Below are positions 1 to 11,742 of a stretch of 64,000 nt of DNA, piece by piece. The stretch is from assembly GCA_905221605.1 (NCBI GenBank), contig CAJNDS010002113.1:27501-91500 (forward strand), written 5' to 3'. Source of the stretch: Symbiodinium natans (lineage: Eukaryota > Sar > Dinophyceae > Suessiales > Symbiodiniaceae). The position numbers and the translations under genes are program-made. The number at the start of each line of letters is the position of its first letter. Position 1 is the first letter of the stretch. Below the pieces are notes generated by a model that was not told the origin of the DNA, ran no database searches, and was given only the letters and a program-made list of their open reading frames with translations.

Positions 1-12
1 TACACATATGCT

Positions 13-3000
13 TTACATTGTTGCAGATCGCAAGGTGTTGCTGTGGCCATGCAGCTTGATGGTGTGACGTGAGAGGCGGCGCTCCTCTTCTTTCCTCAAC
101 CGCTCCTCTTCAGCTTTCCTCCGCTTCTCCTCCCGCCGCTGCCGTTCCTTCAGAAGACACACTCTCGAATATCTGTAGACGCGGCCTCTTGGGGGGGCGA
201 AATAGTGGTTTTGCGGCAACTCACACAAGGCTTGCCTCCTCCCTCCTCATGCGGTCTTGCTCCCAGATCCTCGGTCACAGGGTGTCATGGAACTGTTGGG
301 AGGGTCTGTAGGGCATTTGCAGGTTTGCACAGACTTCTACATGATCATAGGGCAGCTCATTAGAAATTGATCACAAGCCTCCTTTTTTCTTCTCGCTTCT
401 GACGCTCTAGCTCCTTCTCTCGCTGCTCCTGGCAACAAACAGTCGACAGGCCCCATGCGAACAGCACGGACTGCGTCAAACCTAAGTTATATGTATATAA
501 TGTTATACGATAGTACATTACACTGCTATATATAACAGTTCATCCAGTTCATCGTCTACCTTCTTACTGTATATACTCTTTGTACAAGCCCTGAACCGGA
601 ACAGCATCTCCTGGCCTTCTCCCTCCTCTCTGCCGCCGCTTTGGCCTCGGGTCGCAGGGCCAGGGGGAAAGGAAGAATGCTCGTTTTTAGGGTTTAGGGT
701 TTAGGGTTTAGGGAAGCAGTGGCGCCCTGTTTGGGACAAACCCATATGCAACACTAAACTCACGGCTAGGGCCATCGTCTTGAGATCCGAAACCCTCAAC
801 CCCTTGCATAAGTTTAGGGCCTTTCTGGTTGCACGAAGAACTCGCTAGAATCGCTACATTTGTTGTGAAGTCTTGCCGGGAAGTCGCTCTCCTGCGCTCT
901 GGGGGGCAGGGGGAGACCAAAAGTCCAAAAGGCAATTTGCAAAAAAAACTTACGGGGGCTCGGGTCCTCTGCAGCCTCCTACTTCCTCCTGCCTCTCTCC
1001 CCTCCGTTGCAACCCCTCTTGAGCTCCAAGAGGCCCCTAGACGAGCCCTAAAGACCCTGAACCACGGTTTGCATGCAACCCTAAACCCTAAACCCTAAGC
1101 CCTAAACCCTTAGCCCTAAAACCTAGACCCTAAAAATCCTTGGACTGCGGTACATACATATTTCAAGACAAGAGCGACTAGTTTTTGAAATCTCCTCGAA
1201 GTCTTCGAAGCCAAGCTAGGCCTCCAGCACGTCCCGCTCTCCAAACCCTAAATCCTAAACCCTAAACCCTAAACCCCAAACCCTAAACCCTAAACCCTAA
1301 ACCTTAACCCTTAACCCTGCCCGGCCTTTTGTCTAAGCTCTTCCTGGTACGCAGCAGCCGCGGCCTTCTTGGCCTCCGCTCAAGCCGGTCTCAGGAGCGG
1401 GTTTAGGGTTTAGGGTTTAGGGTTTAGGGTTTAGGGTTTAGGGTTTAGGGTTTAGGGTTTAGGGTTTAGGGTTTAGGGTTTAGGGTTTAGGGTTTAGGGG
1501 TTAGGGGTTAGGGGTTAGGGGTTAGGGGTTAGGGGTTAGGGCTTAGGGTCCAGCATTCCCGTTGGTTCATGGATGTTCATGGTGAAGGTTTAGGGTTGGG
1601 ATGTACGTTGAGGGTTTTCACTCTGCCTGGTGGTTTCGGGCTCAGGGGAATTTAGTGGGTTAGGTTCAGGGCTATGGCAATGGTTCGTGCTGGGTGGGGG
1701 TGTACCATTAGAGGGGGGGGGACGCACACAGGGTTCAGGGTTCCATCCATCCCACAGTTTGTGATGGCTCTGCCTCCTCTTCGTCGGCCCTCTTCTTTTG
1801 CTCAGCCTGTCAGATTTGGGGCACCCATTTTGGGGGTCCTTGCAAGGGGGATTATGCTTGATTGGGGTATGTAAGGTGTATCCCCCTAAGCCTATTGAGG
1901 AAATACCCACACAGAAAGAACGCGGAGAGCACAATGAAGGCTGTCTGGCTGAACAAAGTGGCCTCTTCTTCTTTGCGACGCAGCTCTTCCTGTTCACGCT
2001 CGTCCTCCTTGCAGCACATCAGGGTTTGGGGGGTTGTGTTAAAGTGGACAAACCCTAAACCCTAAACCCTAAACCCTAAACCTATGCATACTTGCATGTG
2101 CTGCAACACGGGCGAACACACTCCCACTTGCAAAAGCGCACGGCCTCGAAGCGTGCCGCAACCTGCGTGCGCGGCGTTCTACGCAGCACGCCAGACATGC
2201 CGTAGATCATGGGGGTTTTAGGGTTTAGGGTTTAGGGTTTAGGGTTTAGGGTGGCACTCTGTGGGGCTTCCTACTACCATACGGAGCATGCTCCAAAAGA
2301 GACTGAGAACTGCCCAGACGGTTCAGTGACGTTTTGCTTCATTGTTGGGTCCTGGGTAGTTATAAGTAGGCCGACAAGTACCCGAAAATAGGGTATAAGC
2401 AGCTACAAGCATGGTTCCCCTACAAAACCAAACCCACGTATATCTACCCATGAACCTTCAAGTAGTCTGAGCCCCAAACCCCAAACCCCAAACCCTAAAC
2501 CCCAAACCCCAAACCCCAACCCCAAACCCTAAACCCCAAACCCTAAACCCCAAACCCCAAACCCGAGACCCTAAACCCTAACGGGCACCTTCTTTGCGGC
2601 ATGCTTGCGCTTGGGCTTCGGCTCCTTCGGCGGCTCCTTCCCAGCACTGCAAGAGGAAGGGGCACGGGGGAGCCGGCCAAAAAGCGCACGGATCCGTTCT
2701 GAGGGGGCAGGGATCAGCTTGCAGGGTTTAGGGTTTAGGGTCTGGGGCTTAGGGTTTAGGGTGTTTAGGGTTTAGGGTTTAGGGTCTAGGGTCTAGGGTC
2801 TAGGGTTTAGAGTTTAGGGTTTAGGGTTTAGGGTTTTGGGTTTAGGGTTGAGGGTTTAGGGTTTTAGGGCCCAGCACCCCACACGTCATACGCCGAGAAC
2901 ACTATACAGGGGCTCGCGGAATGAACGAGATCTTTGGACCCAAACAGGTCGATGATTTGGATCCCACATCACCCCCCCCCCCCCCCCCCCCCCCCCCCCC

Positions 3001-5044
3001 ATCGTTATCGTTGCTTTGTGACTCCTCCTCTTCTTCGGCCTCATCTTCGTCATTGTCATCCTGCACCGAGGTTTCAACAACGACTCCGGAGCTCAGTCAT
3101 AATACTTTATTGGTGCTGAGGGTGAGCGGACAAGTGGATGCCTCATCCACCGCCATAGCTAGAAAGCTAGTACGACGTATTCACGGAGGAGGTGGAGGGG
3201 CTGCATCGCTTTCGAGGGCTCCTCCTGCGGAGCCTCGTCCCTGGATTCTTTCCCGTGCTTCTCCAACTTCTCTCTTTCGCGACGAGCTTCCTCGCGCTTC
3301 TTCCGAACGTCAGCACGGTACCTGACCATGGAGCTGAACCAACTTGAAGCAGAAAGATGTACACTGAGAGCCCAATACCCCGCAAGTATTGAGTACAACT
3401 TGTCAACCAGATGCTTGGCATGCATGTGGGCAACCCTAAACCCTAAAACCTAAACCCTAAACCCTAAACCCTAAACCCTAAACCCTAACAGTCAGGTGGC
3501 AGTTTTCGTGCTTCTTTCTCCTCCCTGCGTTTTCGAGCCTCCTGGCAAGATGTGGGGCGCAAGGCCAGCCCATCTTGCGGGAACTTGATCACCAATTTGA
3601 AGCACGCGATCGGCAGAACCCCAAACCCTAAACCCTAAACCCTAAACCCTAAACCCTAAACCCTAAACCCTAAACCCTAAACCCTAAACCCTAAACCCTA
3701 AACCCCAAGCATGATCAACTCTCGGAGCATTGCCATGGACGGGATCCCCGTCCTCCTCCTTTCGTTGCACAGCTGCACTCGTGACTTTGCAGTTCAGCAC
3801 ACACTCCTGCAAGCTGTCGTTTCAAGCTTAAAGGTTTAGGGTTTAGGGTTTAGGGTTTAGGGTTTAGGGTTTAGGGTTTAGGGTTTAGGGTTTAGGGCTA
3901 GGCCCTCAAGGGGGTTCATGGGGGGTAGGCACGTAGCTTAAGCAGCTACCCCAACACACGCTAGTTTTAGGGTTCCCTGGCGGGCCCTCAAGCCTACACC
4001 TTAGACCCTCAACCCTAAACTGCAAGAACCAAGGCTGCAAGAGGCCTGCGACCGCTAACTTGCTTATGATCCGTCTCGGAGAACCTCACCCCTAAACTCA
4101 AGAACCCTAAAAGTCTAGGGATTTAAAAAAACATAAGCTTACCGGAACCTCGCGCCCTACAATAACTCAGACAACCTTTGCCCCAAAAACGCCAGCGACC
4201 TTGCGCGGCTTGGGCTCTGGGGTTTGTTTCGGGTCTAGGGTTTAGGGTTTAAGGTTTAGGGTTTAGGGTTTGGGGTTTAGGGTTTAGGGTTTGGGGTTTG
4301 GGGTTTGAGGTTTAGGGTTTAGGGTTTAGGGTTTAGGGTTTAGGGTTTAGGGTTTAGGGTTTAGGGTTTAGGGTTTAGGGTTTAGGGTTTAGGGTTTAGG
4401 GTTTAGGGTTTAGGGTTTAGGGTTTAGGGTTTAGGGTTTAGGGTTTAGGGTTTATTGTTTAGGGTTTAGGGTTTAGGGTTTAGGGTTTAGGGTTTAGGGT
4501 TTAGGGTTTAGGGTTTAGGGTTTAGGGTTTAGGGTTTAGGGTTTAGGGCCGATATCCAAACAAGGGCACCCAGCACCCATCTTTGACAAGAAGGAACCCT
4601 ATTGACACTCAGTAATACCAGCACCACAAAGACCCTAAACCCTAAACCCCAAACCTTAAAACCCCAAACCCTAAAACTCAAAACCCTAAACCCTAATTAA
4701 ACCCTAAACCCCTAACCCTAAACCCTAAACCCTAAACCCTAAACCACTTCACATTGAGCAGCGTCCTCTACAACATCTCCGTCTCCGACTCTCGCGCCAT
4801 GGAGCTCCTTCACGGCTCGTGACATTTCCTCCGGCTCCTGGCCGGCACGTGCTTCATGAGGGGGGTTTAGGGTTTAGGGTTTAGGGTTTAGGGTTTAGGG
4901 TTCAGGGTTCAGGGTTTAGGGTTTAGGGTTTAGGGATGAAGAGCAAGTTGCCCCAAAAATTAGCACCAGAACAGTTCGAAGTCCTTGAGCACGAGTCTGG
5001 CTACCCGTCCATACCTTCCGCCGGCAAAGGAGCTTGCAACGTGC
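13..5044 (-). CDS. Glu/Lys/Arg-rich coiled-coil protein, many short exons (partial)
   Basis: On the minus strand a series of short open segments shares one composition: charged, Ala-rich and heptad-like. They lie at about 70-170, 372-432 (QEQREKELERQKREEKRR), 603-655, 1322-1382, 1745-1805, 1948-2012 (KEDEREQEELRRKEEE), 2585-2655 (Lys/Pro-rich), 2998-3090 (Asp/Glu-rich), 3200-3335, 3490-3560, 3705-3810, 4170-4213, 4795-4850 and 5008-5044. Many start after CAG and several end at GT. Telomere-type arrays fill most gaps between them. I infer one or two cytoskeletal or scaffold-type genes read right to left and running off the left edge. Function is not identifiable, and low-complexity composition makes false exons possible. 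Confidence 0.4.
1240..1318 (-). repeat. Telomere-type array (CCCTAAA)
   Basis: Roughly ten CCCTAAA units with CCCCAAA and CCTTAACC variants. It lies between coiled-coil exons at 1322 and beyond. Confidence 0.9.
1400..1550 (+). repeat. Telomere-type array, TTTAGGG passing into TTAGGGG
   Basis: About 100 bp of pure TTTAGGG units change abruptly at about 1497 into six copies of the variant TTAGGGG, so the array is a block of two homogenised variants and not randomly decayed. Confidence 0.95.
2346..2466. mobile_element. Family A inverted-repeat element, degenerate copy
   Basis: The right end carries the family A terminal repeat TACCCATGAACCTTCAAGTA, while the left end (about 2346-2370) is diverged but keeps GGGTAGTTATAAGTAGG. 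The interior has the family's TATAAG / CTTATA words. Confidence 0.6.
2471..2580 (-). repeat. Degenerate telomere-type array (CCCCAAA / CCCTAAA mix)
   Basis: Units alternate between CCCCAAA and CCCTAAA, adjoining the right end of the family A element. Confidence 0.85.
2722..2868 (+). repeat. Degenerate telomere-type array
   Basis: TTTAGGG with CTAGGGT, TTTTGGG and TTGAGGG variants. Confidence 0.85.
3434..3708 (-). repeat. Two telomere-type arrays around a coiled-coil exon
   Basis: CCCTAAA arrays at 3434-3489 and 3619-3708 flank the short coding segment at about 3490-3560, showing how the arrays occupy introns here. Confidence 0.85.
4236..4550 (+). repeat. Long telomere-type array (about 315 bp)
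   Basis: Starts with mixed TTTGGGG and TTTAGGG units, then becomes almost perfect TTTAGGG with a single TTTATTG error near 4453. Confidence 0.95.
4632..4935. repeat. Opposed telomere-type arrays, 4632-4745 (CCCTAAA) and 4863-4935 (TTTAGGG)
   Basis: Two arrays of opposite orientation are separated by about 117 bp holding a candidate minus-strand exon (4795-4850). Confidence 0.85.
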
Positions 5045-5171
5045 TCGAAGCACGGGAAGGGCTGCCCAAAACCCTAAACCCTAAACCCTACACTGTCACC
5101 GGGCCTCGAGTCTGGCACGTATGTTAATCTTTCGACACCGCCGAAGGCGAGGAAGGTGGCGCGCAACTGAG

Positions 5172-6024
5172 CCTGGGCAGCATTGCCACAAATCGCGCGG
5201 AAGCCCGCTTCTCTATCTACAACCGGCAAGCTGGCACCTCACTCCAGCTTGTGGGGAAGCCCTCCACAAGCAAGTAGGTCTCCTTTCTGAATTCGATGAT
5301 TGGGAGTTGCACAAAGAGGAGCAAAGATCCTACAAGTACGTTAAGGAGCTCGCATTCGCCTGGGCCTCTGGCCAACAGAAATTCCGTCTTCTTCCCCCTG
5401 CCCAACCTTTCCCAACCCCCCCCCCCCCCCTCCCCAGCCCTCTAGAAGCTGCAAAATGCGCTTGGGGGAGGACCTGGCACTCACTGGAATCTTCACCAAG
5501 CTTCACTTGGCAGAGTGCACCGGAGCACCCGCAATGCAAGCCTTTTTTCAATCTGGGCATTCAGGGGTCCTCCAACAAGCCCGTACGTTAGTCGGCTGCT
5601 TTCCGGCGCTTTTTTCCTCGACCCATGGTCGCTTTCCATGTCCGCAGCCGAACCGTGCGAACTGGAAACTCCGAGGTGTGCCACTTGGACTGCCGGCGCG
5701 CACATGCCGGGGCTTGGGCCGGCCCGGCTGCCAAGGCGGCGCGCGCCAGCGTTGCCATGATGGGATACCGTCATTGCTAGGGTTTGCTCATGGCAAATAC
5801 TTGTCCTGGGCTGTGCGCTCGTTGGACACCTGCTCCTCACCGACAACCTGACCGGAGGATTGGCAGCTTCAGCGTTTGCCATCAGATACGGCGCTCAGGG
5901 GCGTGTCCCAACATCCTGTCAGCTTTCTGTCGAAACACAAGAATTGCGGCAGCGCCTTGGCGACGATCTGCGCCCAGAACTTCTCCTCCTGAACATGTCA
6001 AGGCTAGGACACTTTAAATCTTTA
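5172..6024 (+). CDS. Unidentified plus-strand gene, three or four candidate exons
   Basis: Open plus-strand segments: 5180-5275 (reads ...RAEARFSIYNRQAGTSLQL), 5279-5396 (SEFDDWELHKEEQRSYKYV, in another frame), 5513-5578 (KPFFNLGIQGSSNKP followed by the donor GTACGT), and about 5776-6024 in one long frame ending in TAA. The last has a hydrophobic stretch (LVLGCALVGHLLL) and a charged tail (LRQRLGDDLRPELLLL). The first two are frame-shifted with no room for a normal intron, so a pseudogene or sequence error is possible. No family recognised. Confidence 0.3.
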
Positions 6025-6201
6025 TGCTAAGAGTGCCTTGCAACCCAACTGCACCGCGGTGAGAACGGGGAAATGCAGCACCGACAGGGAAAGAAGCTAT
6101 TCGCAACTCGGCCCTTCAACGCTACCTTGTCGGGCGCCAAGTCCTAAGACAATCTTCTAAGTCATCATGGTGCCTTGTTGGATGCCCTACATGTTGCACG
6201 G

Positions 6202-6482
6202 CTAAACCCTAAACCCTAAACCCTGAACCCTAAACCCTAAACCCTAAACCCTCAACCCTAAACCCTAAACCCTAAACCGAGAACTGGGCACTTCTCGGCC
6301 CCTCTCCTCGGCTGGCGGTCGGTCGCCGGCTTCTCTCTTCTGCTTGGCCTCATTCGAGCTCAGTGCCACATGGGGTGGCTCTGGGGTTTGGGGTTTGGCG
6401 TTTGGGGTTTAGGGCTTTAGGATTCAGGGTTTAGGGTTTGGAGCTTGGGGTCTAGGGTTCAGGGTTTAGGGTTTAGGGTTTC
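6202..6482. repeat. Telomere-type arrays, 6202-6278 (CCCTAAA) and 6378-6482 (TTTAGGG/TTTGGGG)
   Basis: Two opposed arrays; the second runs into the family B element beginning at 6478. Confidence 0.85.
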
Positions 6483-6583
6483 CGAGATTCGGGGTACCTT
6501 CTTGGGGTCCTTATGATAAGGGGAATCCTGCTATTTGGGGTCCATATTCGGGGTACCTGATTCTCGTAAAGCCCCACACGGGG
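6478..6583. mobile_element. Family B inverted-repeat element
   Basis: Shows the family core: TTTCCGAGATTCGGGGTACC on the left, a GGGGTCC box, then CGGGGTACCTGATTCTCGTAAAGCCCC on the right. Ends form an imperfect inverted repeat. About 106 bp with no coding capacity. Confidence 0.7.
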
Positions 6584-6829
6584 GGTTGGGGTTAAGGGAT
6601 TAGTTGCACCATAAACCCTAAACCCTAAACCCTAAGCCCTAAACCCTTTTTCGCTTTTGATGGGAATGTACTCAGGCAAGATGGGGCTGAAGATCTGACC
6701 AACACGGATGATGCATGACCAAGTACTAGATTGAGGGTTTAGGGTTTAGGGCTTAGGGCTTAGGGTTTGGGGTTTAGGGTTTTCAGTCGAGAAAAACCTG
6801 CTGCGTTGGGCTCAGGGTGTGCCTGCAAC

Positions 6830-7155
6830 CCCGAACCCTAAACCCCACTAAGCCCTAAACCCCTGAACCTTAAACCCTAAACCCTACACCCTAAACCCTA
6901 AACCCTAAACCCTAAACCCTACACCCAAAACCCCTTCGATTCTCCAAACGGGGCTCTCGACCCTGAGACCCCTAGACCCAGTGCCCTCCAGGTTCGAAGG
7001 GCATTTGAGAGGATCCTCGTGGCTTAGTGTAGGAAACTCCAAAAGCAACAGGGTTCAGGGTTCAGAGTTTAGGGTTTAGGGTTTGGGGTTTGGGGTTTGG
7101 GGTTTGGGGTCCGGGGTTTGGGGCTTCGGGTTTCGGGTTTCGGGTTTGGGGTTTA
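6830..7155. repeat. Telomere-type arrays, 6830-6930 (CCCTAAA) and 7060-7155 (TTTGGGG-rich)
   Basis: The second array moves from TTTAGGG through TTTGGGG to TTTCGGG, an ordered series of single-base variants. Confidence 0.85.
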
Positions 7156-7171
7156 CAAAAGTAGGAAGGAT

Positions 7172-7801
7172 CCCTACATGGACCCAAAGCCGGGTGCCAC
7201 GCGGTTCGCATGTCTACCCCATGCAGCGCCTCGAGCAGCATTCCGTGGAGTTTGTCAGATCCGGTGTTCAAGAGTTGGGGATGTTCCCTCTTATAGTAAC
7301 AGTCCTTAATTAGGGATTATAGTAACCCCCCATTATAATCCGTATTAAGGAGCTGCTAGTATAAGGGGGAACATCCCAAGTTTAGGGTTTCAAGTTTAAA
7401 GTTTGGGGTGACACACACATACCACTAGCAAAGTGGATCTAGATAAAGCACTGATGCCCCCGGGCCTTGACAGCCTTTTCTGCCATCGCAGCTTCAGCGA
7501 AGGTTGCCTGGTTCAAGGTTACATGGTTGCCGTCCCCCAAAGAATGGTCAAATGACGTAGATCTACTTTTGGACCTCACAGGTTTTTGGCATCAAGCTCC
7601 CCATTGCACAGAACGTCTACGAATCTTGAAGGCAAGTGGCGGTCACGGTAGTCGCAGTACCTGGAGATGCGATGACCTGAAGGCACGTCGTAAGCCTAAG
7701 CCCTGAAAAGAAGAAACATATAAACAAAGGACTGCCACCGCTCGCACCTGTAGCCTCGAAAGAATGCCAAAGGTTCCCAGCAGCTTCCTCAAATCAAATC
7801 G
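7172..7801 (-). CDS. Unidentified minus-strand gene, four candidate exons
   Basis: Exon about 7748-7801 (RFDLRKLLGTFGILSRLQ) has acceptor TGCATGCAG and a donor-like GTGCGAG. Exon about 7583-7666 encodes YCDYRDRHLPSRFVDV and ends at GTGAGG. Exon about 7440-7506 begins after CAG. Exon about 7172-7262 reads NTGSDKLHGMLLEALHGVD. Joining the first pair in frame needs a GC donor. A family F hairpin element (7274-7385) lies between the last two exons. Not assigned to a family. Confidence 0.45.
7274..7385. mobile_element. Family F hairpin element
   Basis: Terminal inverted repeat GGGATGTTCCCTCTTATA against TATAAGGGGGAACATCCC, with an inner inverted pair ATTAGGGATTATAGTAA / TTATAATCC. A second copy lies at 62352-62452. 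It sits in an inferred intron. Confidence 0.75.
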
Positions 7802-7932
7802 CTGCATGCAGAATCCAAGAAGACATGGCCTAACTGAACCCTGAACCCTAAAACCCTTAGACCCCAAGCCCCACACCCAAAAGCCGAAACCCTACACCCA
7901 AAACCCTAAGAACTTAGGGGAAATGGTGGGTG

Positions 7933-8034
7933 CCCTAAACCCTAAACCCTAAACCCTAAACCCTAAACCCTAAACCCTAAACCCTAAACCCTAAACCCTA
8001 AACCCTAAACCCTAAACCCTAAACCCTAAACCCT
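7933..8034 (-). repeat. Telomere-type array (CCCTAAA, about 14 units)
   Basis: Nearly perfect units. Confidence 0.95.
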
Positions 8035-8126
8035 ACAGAGGGGTGTCCGGAGCTTCGAGTCGATGTCTCCGCCCTTGCTGTCCATCCAGGACTTGGGGAA
8101 GTTGCGCATGATCAGCCTCGGGCTCA

Positions 8127-8295
8127 GGGGGTTTAGGGTTTAGGGGGTTTAGGGTTTAGGGGGTTTAGGGTTTAGGGGGATTAGGGTTTAGGGTTTAGGG
8201 TTTAGGGTTTAGGGTTTAGGGTTTAGGGTTTAGGGTTTAGGGTTTAGGGTTTAGGGTTTAGGGTTTAGGGTTTAGGGTTTAGGGTTTAGGGTTCA
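8127..8295 (+). repeat. Telomere-type array next to dispersed repeat R1
   Basis: TTTAGGG units with GGG spacers on the left become perfect towards the right and end in TTTAGGGTTCAGCATCTC, the same junction (reverse complement) seen at the other R1 copy near 54050. Confidence 0.95.
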
Positions 8296-9212
8296 GCATC
8301 TCAAGTCCGAGCATTCACTAGTCAAGCAGCTTGTCAAGCGTTGGAAAAAAACCCACCCACCCAAGAAACCCATAACATTGAGAAAATACAAAGTTCACTC
8401 AATACATTCCCAGTAGTTTTTAACGGACCCACAAAATCCAATCTAAGGCCCACAATAGGCCCTTTATGCTCTTAGGGCCCTAAACCCTACGGTTTAGAAG
8501 CCCCTATCGGTGAAGGCTCGGTTTTGGTCAAAAATCCAGAAAACGAGAGGTCACCCAGAACCGTCGATATCAGTACTAAAAAATCGTATTTTTAATAGGG
8601 ACTCAGGGTGTTTTTGGAGGCAAACTTTCCCTCTCAAGGGGGGGTCGGAGTTTGAGGCAGGTGGGGGTCTCCGAAGACTATTTTGCCTTTAAAATTGAAA
8701 AATACGACCCCCCCCTGACCAAAACTAGGCTGTGAAAAGGTCGCGGGGGCGGCCCTTCATCAGAATTGAGGGTTAAAACCCTGAAACATCCTTAAAAACA
8801 TTGAAAAACCTTGAAAAACATTGAAAAACGCTCAAAAACCTTGAAAAACCTTGAAAAAACTCGGGGAAAAGGAAAATCACCATTGCCCACTTTTGAAGCC
8901 CAAAAGTCACCGTTGCCCACTTTTGAGGCCAGGAAAGTCACCGTTGCCCACTTTTGAGGCCAGGAAAGTCACCGTTGCCCACTTTTTGAGGCCAAAAAAG
9001 TCACCGTTGCCCACTTTTGAGGCCCGGAAAATCACCGTTGCCCACTTTTGAGGCCAGGAAAGTCACCGTTGCCCACTTTTGAGGCCAGGAAAGTCACCGT
9101 TGCCCACTTTTGAGGTCAGGAAAGTCACCGTTGCCCACTTTTGAGACCAAAAAAGTCACCGTTGCCCACTTTTGGGGCCGAAAATCACCGTTGCCCACTT
9201 TTGAATGATAGG
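8296..9212 (+). repeat. Dispersed repeat R1, copy 1 (about 0.9 kb)
   Basis: A unique-looking body (8296-8760), an AT-rich stretch of TTGAAAAAC repeats (8780-8860), and about eleven tandem units of a 31-bp motif (AAAGTCACCGTTGCCCACTT...) at 8868-9206. The whole block recurs as a reverse complement at 52918-54050 with the same order of parts. Both copies abut telomere-type arrays. No coding capacity beyond the translated tandem repeat. Confidence 0.9.
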
Positions 9213-9271
9213 GTTTAAATTCAGGGGGGGGTCTCTGGGGCTCCAGGGGCTCAGGGGGGGACAGGGGGGGG

Positions 9272-9515
9272 GGTTTAGGGGGGTTTAGGGTTTAGGGTTT
9301 AGGGTTTAGGGTTTAGGGTTTAGGGTTTAGGGTTTAGGGTTTAGGGTTTAGGGTTTAGGGTTTAGGGTTTAGGGTTTAGGGTTTAGGGTTTAGGGTTTAG
9401 GGTTTGGGGTTTAGGGTTTAGGGTTTCGGGTTGAGGGTTGAGGGTTGAGGGTTTAGGGTTTAGGGTTTAGGGTTTAGGGTTTAGGGTTTAGGGTTTAGGG
9501 TTTAGGGTTTAGGGG
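9272..9515 (+). repeat. Telomere-type array (about 240 bp)
   Basis: Perfect TTTAGGG units with a short TTGAGGG block at about 9430-9450. Confidence 0.95.
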
Positions 9516-9846
9516 CTCTACTCGTTAGAAGGCTTTTTTAGGGCACACAGCAACTCTTCCGGCCAGGAGGCGACGCGGACTCCATGCCCTCCGGGACGGC
9601 GCCGTTGAAGCTGGACATGACCTTCAGCCTTGCTCGGAGCTCTACTCCCCTCAGAACCTTAAAAAAAGTAATATTCTTAATATCCTCAGAACCTTAATAA
9701 GAGTAATACTCTTAGTATTCCTTAGAATCTTGATAAAAAATAATATTCTGAATATCCTTAGTTAATAAAAGTAATATTCTTAATTATAAACAAGAATTAA
9801 GAAAAATAATTCCCAAGGGGTATATAGGGAGTCTCTTCTGTCAGGC

Positions 9847-9950
9847 TACTTGGAGGTTCATGGGTCGTTTTCAGCAGGGTCATAGCCAGTCATGAAACTA
9901 CGTTACCCGACTTACAACCCCACTTATAGCTACCCATGAACCTTCAAGTA
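9847..9950. mobile_element. Family A element
   Basis: TA-CTTGGAGGTTCATGGGT at the left and TACCCATGAACCTTCAAG-TA at the right, about 104 bp, interior with ACTTATAGC words. The TA on each side could be the target duplication. Confidence 0.8.
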
Positions 9951-10384
9951 AAGCTACCTGCCAAAAGAGAATTCGGCATCCCGCCTGCTGGCGGATCAAG
10001 ACGCCATGTGCAGTGAAACTGGATGATATGGCTCGGACATTCAGGGTTTAGGGTTTAGGGTTCAGGTCAAGGGTTTAGGGTAACCCTAAGCATGCAGCAG
10101 GCTGCCTCAATCTAAGCTGGTCCGTGTGAAGAAGACCAGGCATGTGCAGCGAAATCCTGTCGACAACGGCTATGCACGTCTTGCCACACTCAACTTCAGG
10201 TCGTAGCTTTATGATCTTTGCATCAACCTCGATACCTAAACCTACTGGAGCACGGCGTTGTCAAGCAATCAGGAAGGGACAAATGCTAGCTGGCGCAGGC
10301 GGATTGACTTGCATCCCTCAACTCGAGTGTTCTTGCCCGTGACAAGCCTTTTTCGGAATAAGTCGCAAAAGCAAAGGCATCCTG

Positions 10385-10500
10385 GAGGCAAAACAGCTGG
10401 CAGCTTGTACAAGTGAATTCGGGGCCAGGCCACAGCCTGCAGGACACGGGTAGCCCACAAGGCATCTGACTTTGCCAGACGCCTGTGGCAACCGCTACCA
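10385..10500 (-). CDS. Single candidate exon, unidentified
   Basis: The minus strand is open and reads LAKSDALWATRVLQAVAWPR and onward to LYKLPAVLPP. No clear splice pair and no family recognised. Confidence 0.25.
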
Positions 10501-10729
10501 CACCCAGGCTCCAGACAAAAGTCCGCAAAAGCTAACATCAAGTTGTCGGTGGGGCCTGGAAACCCTAAACCCGAAACCCTAAACCCTAAACCCTAAGGTA
10601 CCAAGGACCCCACCACTTCTGTGCCCCTAGTATGACTTTTGTCTCCTCATGGGTCCCTCGACCTCATCTCGGTATCCTGGATTCGATCCGAAGCGCGCTC
10701 CTGAATCCCAGGTCCCCATCTGGGCTTCA

Positions 10730-11022
10730 GGTTTAGGGTTTAGGGTTTAGGGTTTAGGGTTTAGGGTTTAGGGTTTAGGGTTTAGGGTTTAGGGTTTAGG
10801 GTTTAGGGTTTAGGGTTTAGGGTTTAGGGTTTAGGGGGGTACAGGGGGGGGTCTCTGGGGCTCCAGGGCTTAATTTTGGAGGAGGCTTCGGGGGGTTTAG
10901 GGGGGTTTAGGGTTTAGGGTTTAGGGTTTAGGGTTTAGGGTTTAGGGTTTAGGGTTCAGGGTTCAGGGTTCAGGGTTCAGGGTTCAGGGTTTAGGCACGG
11001 TTTAGGGTTTAGGGTTTAGGTT
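10730..11022 (+). repeat. Two telomere-type arrays (10730-10838 and 10890-11022)
   Basis: Perfect TTTAGGG, then a 50-bp spacer, then TTTAGGG passing into TTCAGGG variants. Confidence 0.95.
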
Positions 11023-11129
11023 TTCCCAAACACATTCTTGGAGCATTCTCGGGTTCGGACTCCGGTCATCCGACACCTCGCCACGCACAAGTCTTCGCAC
11101 CCAGTTTAGCTGACTGCAAACTCGAATCA

Positions 11130-11313
11130 CTATTTGCTTAAGAACCCCCCCCCCAAAAAAAAAAATATAATGAGATAAAATAAACAACAACAATAATACT
11201 ACTAGTAATAGTAACAATAAATTACAATTATAAGAATAAGAAGAATAATGCCTATATTACCCTTACAAGGAAGAATACTTCTATTTTTGAGGGGTGCTTA
11301 AGCAATTCGTAGA
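11130..11313. mobile_element. Family E inverted-repeat element with AT-rich centre
   Basis: Left end CTATTTGCTTAAGAACCCCC and right end TTGAGGGGTGCTTAAGCAATTCGTAG are an imperfect inverted repeat around an AT-rich core. Related copies: 44873-44984 and 50181-50300. Confidence 0.65.
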
Positions 11314-11451
11314 AATCTCGGAGGGTGTAAGCACCAGACCAGGATACGCCAATCAATTGATGCGTCCACATTGGAGAAGGCAATCTTCATCACCTGCCGC
11401 AAGTGTTTGGTTGCAACCCCCCCCCCCCCCCCCCCCTCCCCAGCAGCTAAT

Positions 11452-11742
11452 TACCCTAAACCCTAAACCCTAAACCCTAAACCCCAAACCCTAAACCCCA
11501 AACCCCCAACCCAATGAGGACTATCTAGCGGCAGTCTCGGGTCAAACAAGGGCTCTGCAGCTGCCGACAGCTGCAGGGCTTCCTGTGGTTGCGGTTTTTC
11601 AACCGCCCACGACACTATGAGACCCTTAGAACCTTAATAGAATAATATTGGGGTTTAGGGTTTAGGGTTTAGGGTTTAGGGTTTAGGGTTTAGGGTTTAG
11701 GGTTTAGGGTTTAGGGTTTAGGGTTTAGGGTTTAGGGTTTAA
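11452..11742. repeat. Telomere-type arrays, 11452-11512 (CCCTAAA) and 11650-11742 (TTTAGGG)
   Basis: Opposed arrays on both sides of the candidate exon at 11513-11606. Confidence 0.9.

Noticed and set aside
4236..4550. A true chromosome end
   Set aside because: The array is internal, has genes and other arrays of both orientations on each side, and is one of many.
8868..9206. CRISPR array
   Set aside because: Units are contiguous 31-bp tandem repeats with variable bases inside them, no unique spacers, and a eukaryotic context.
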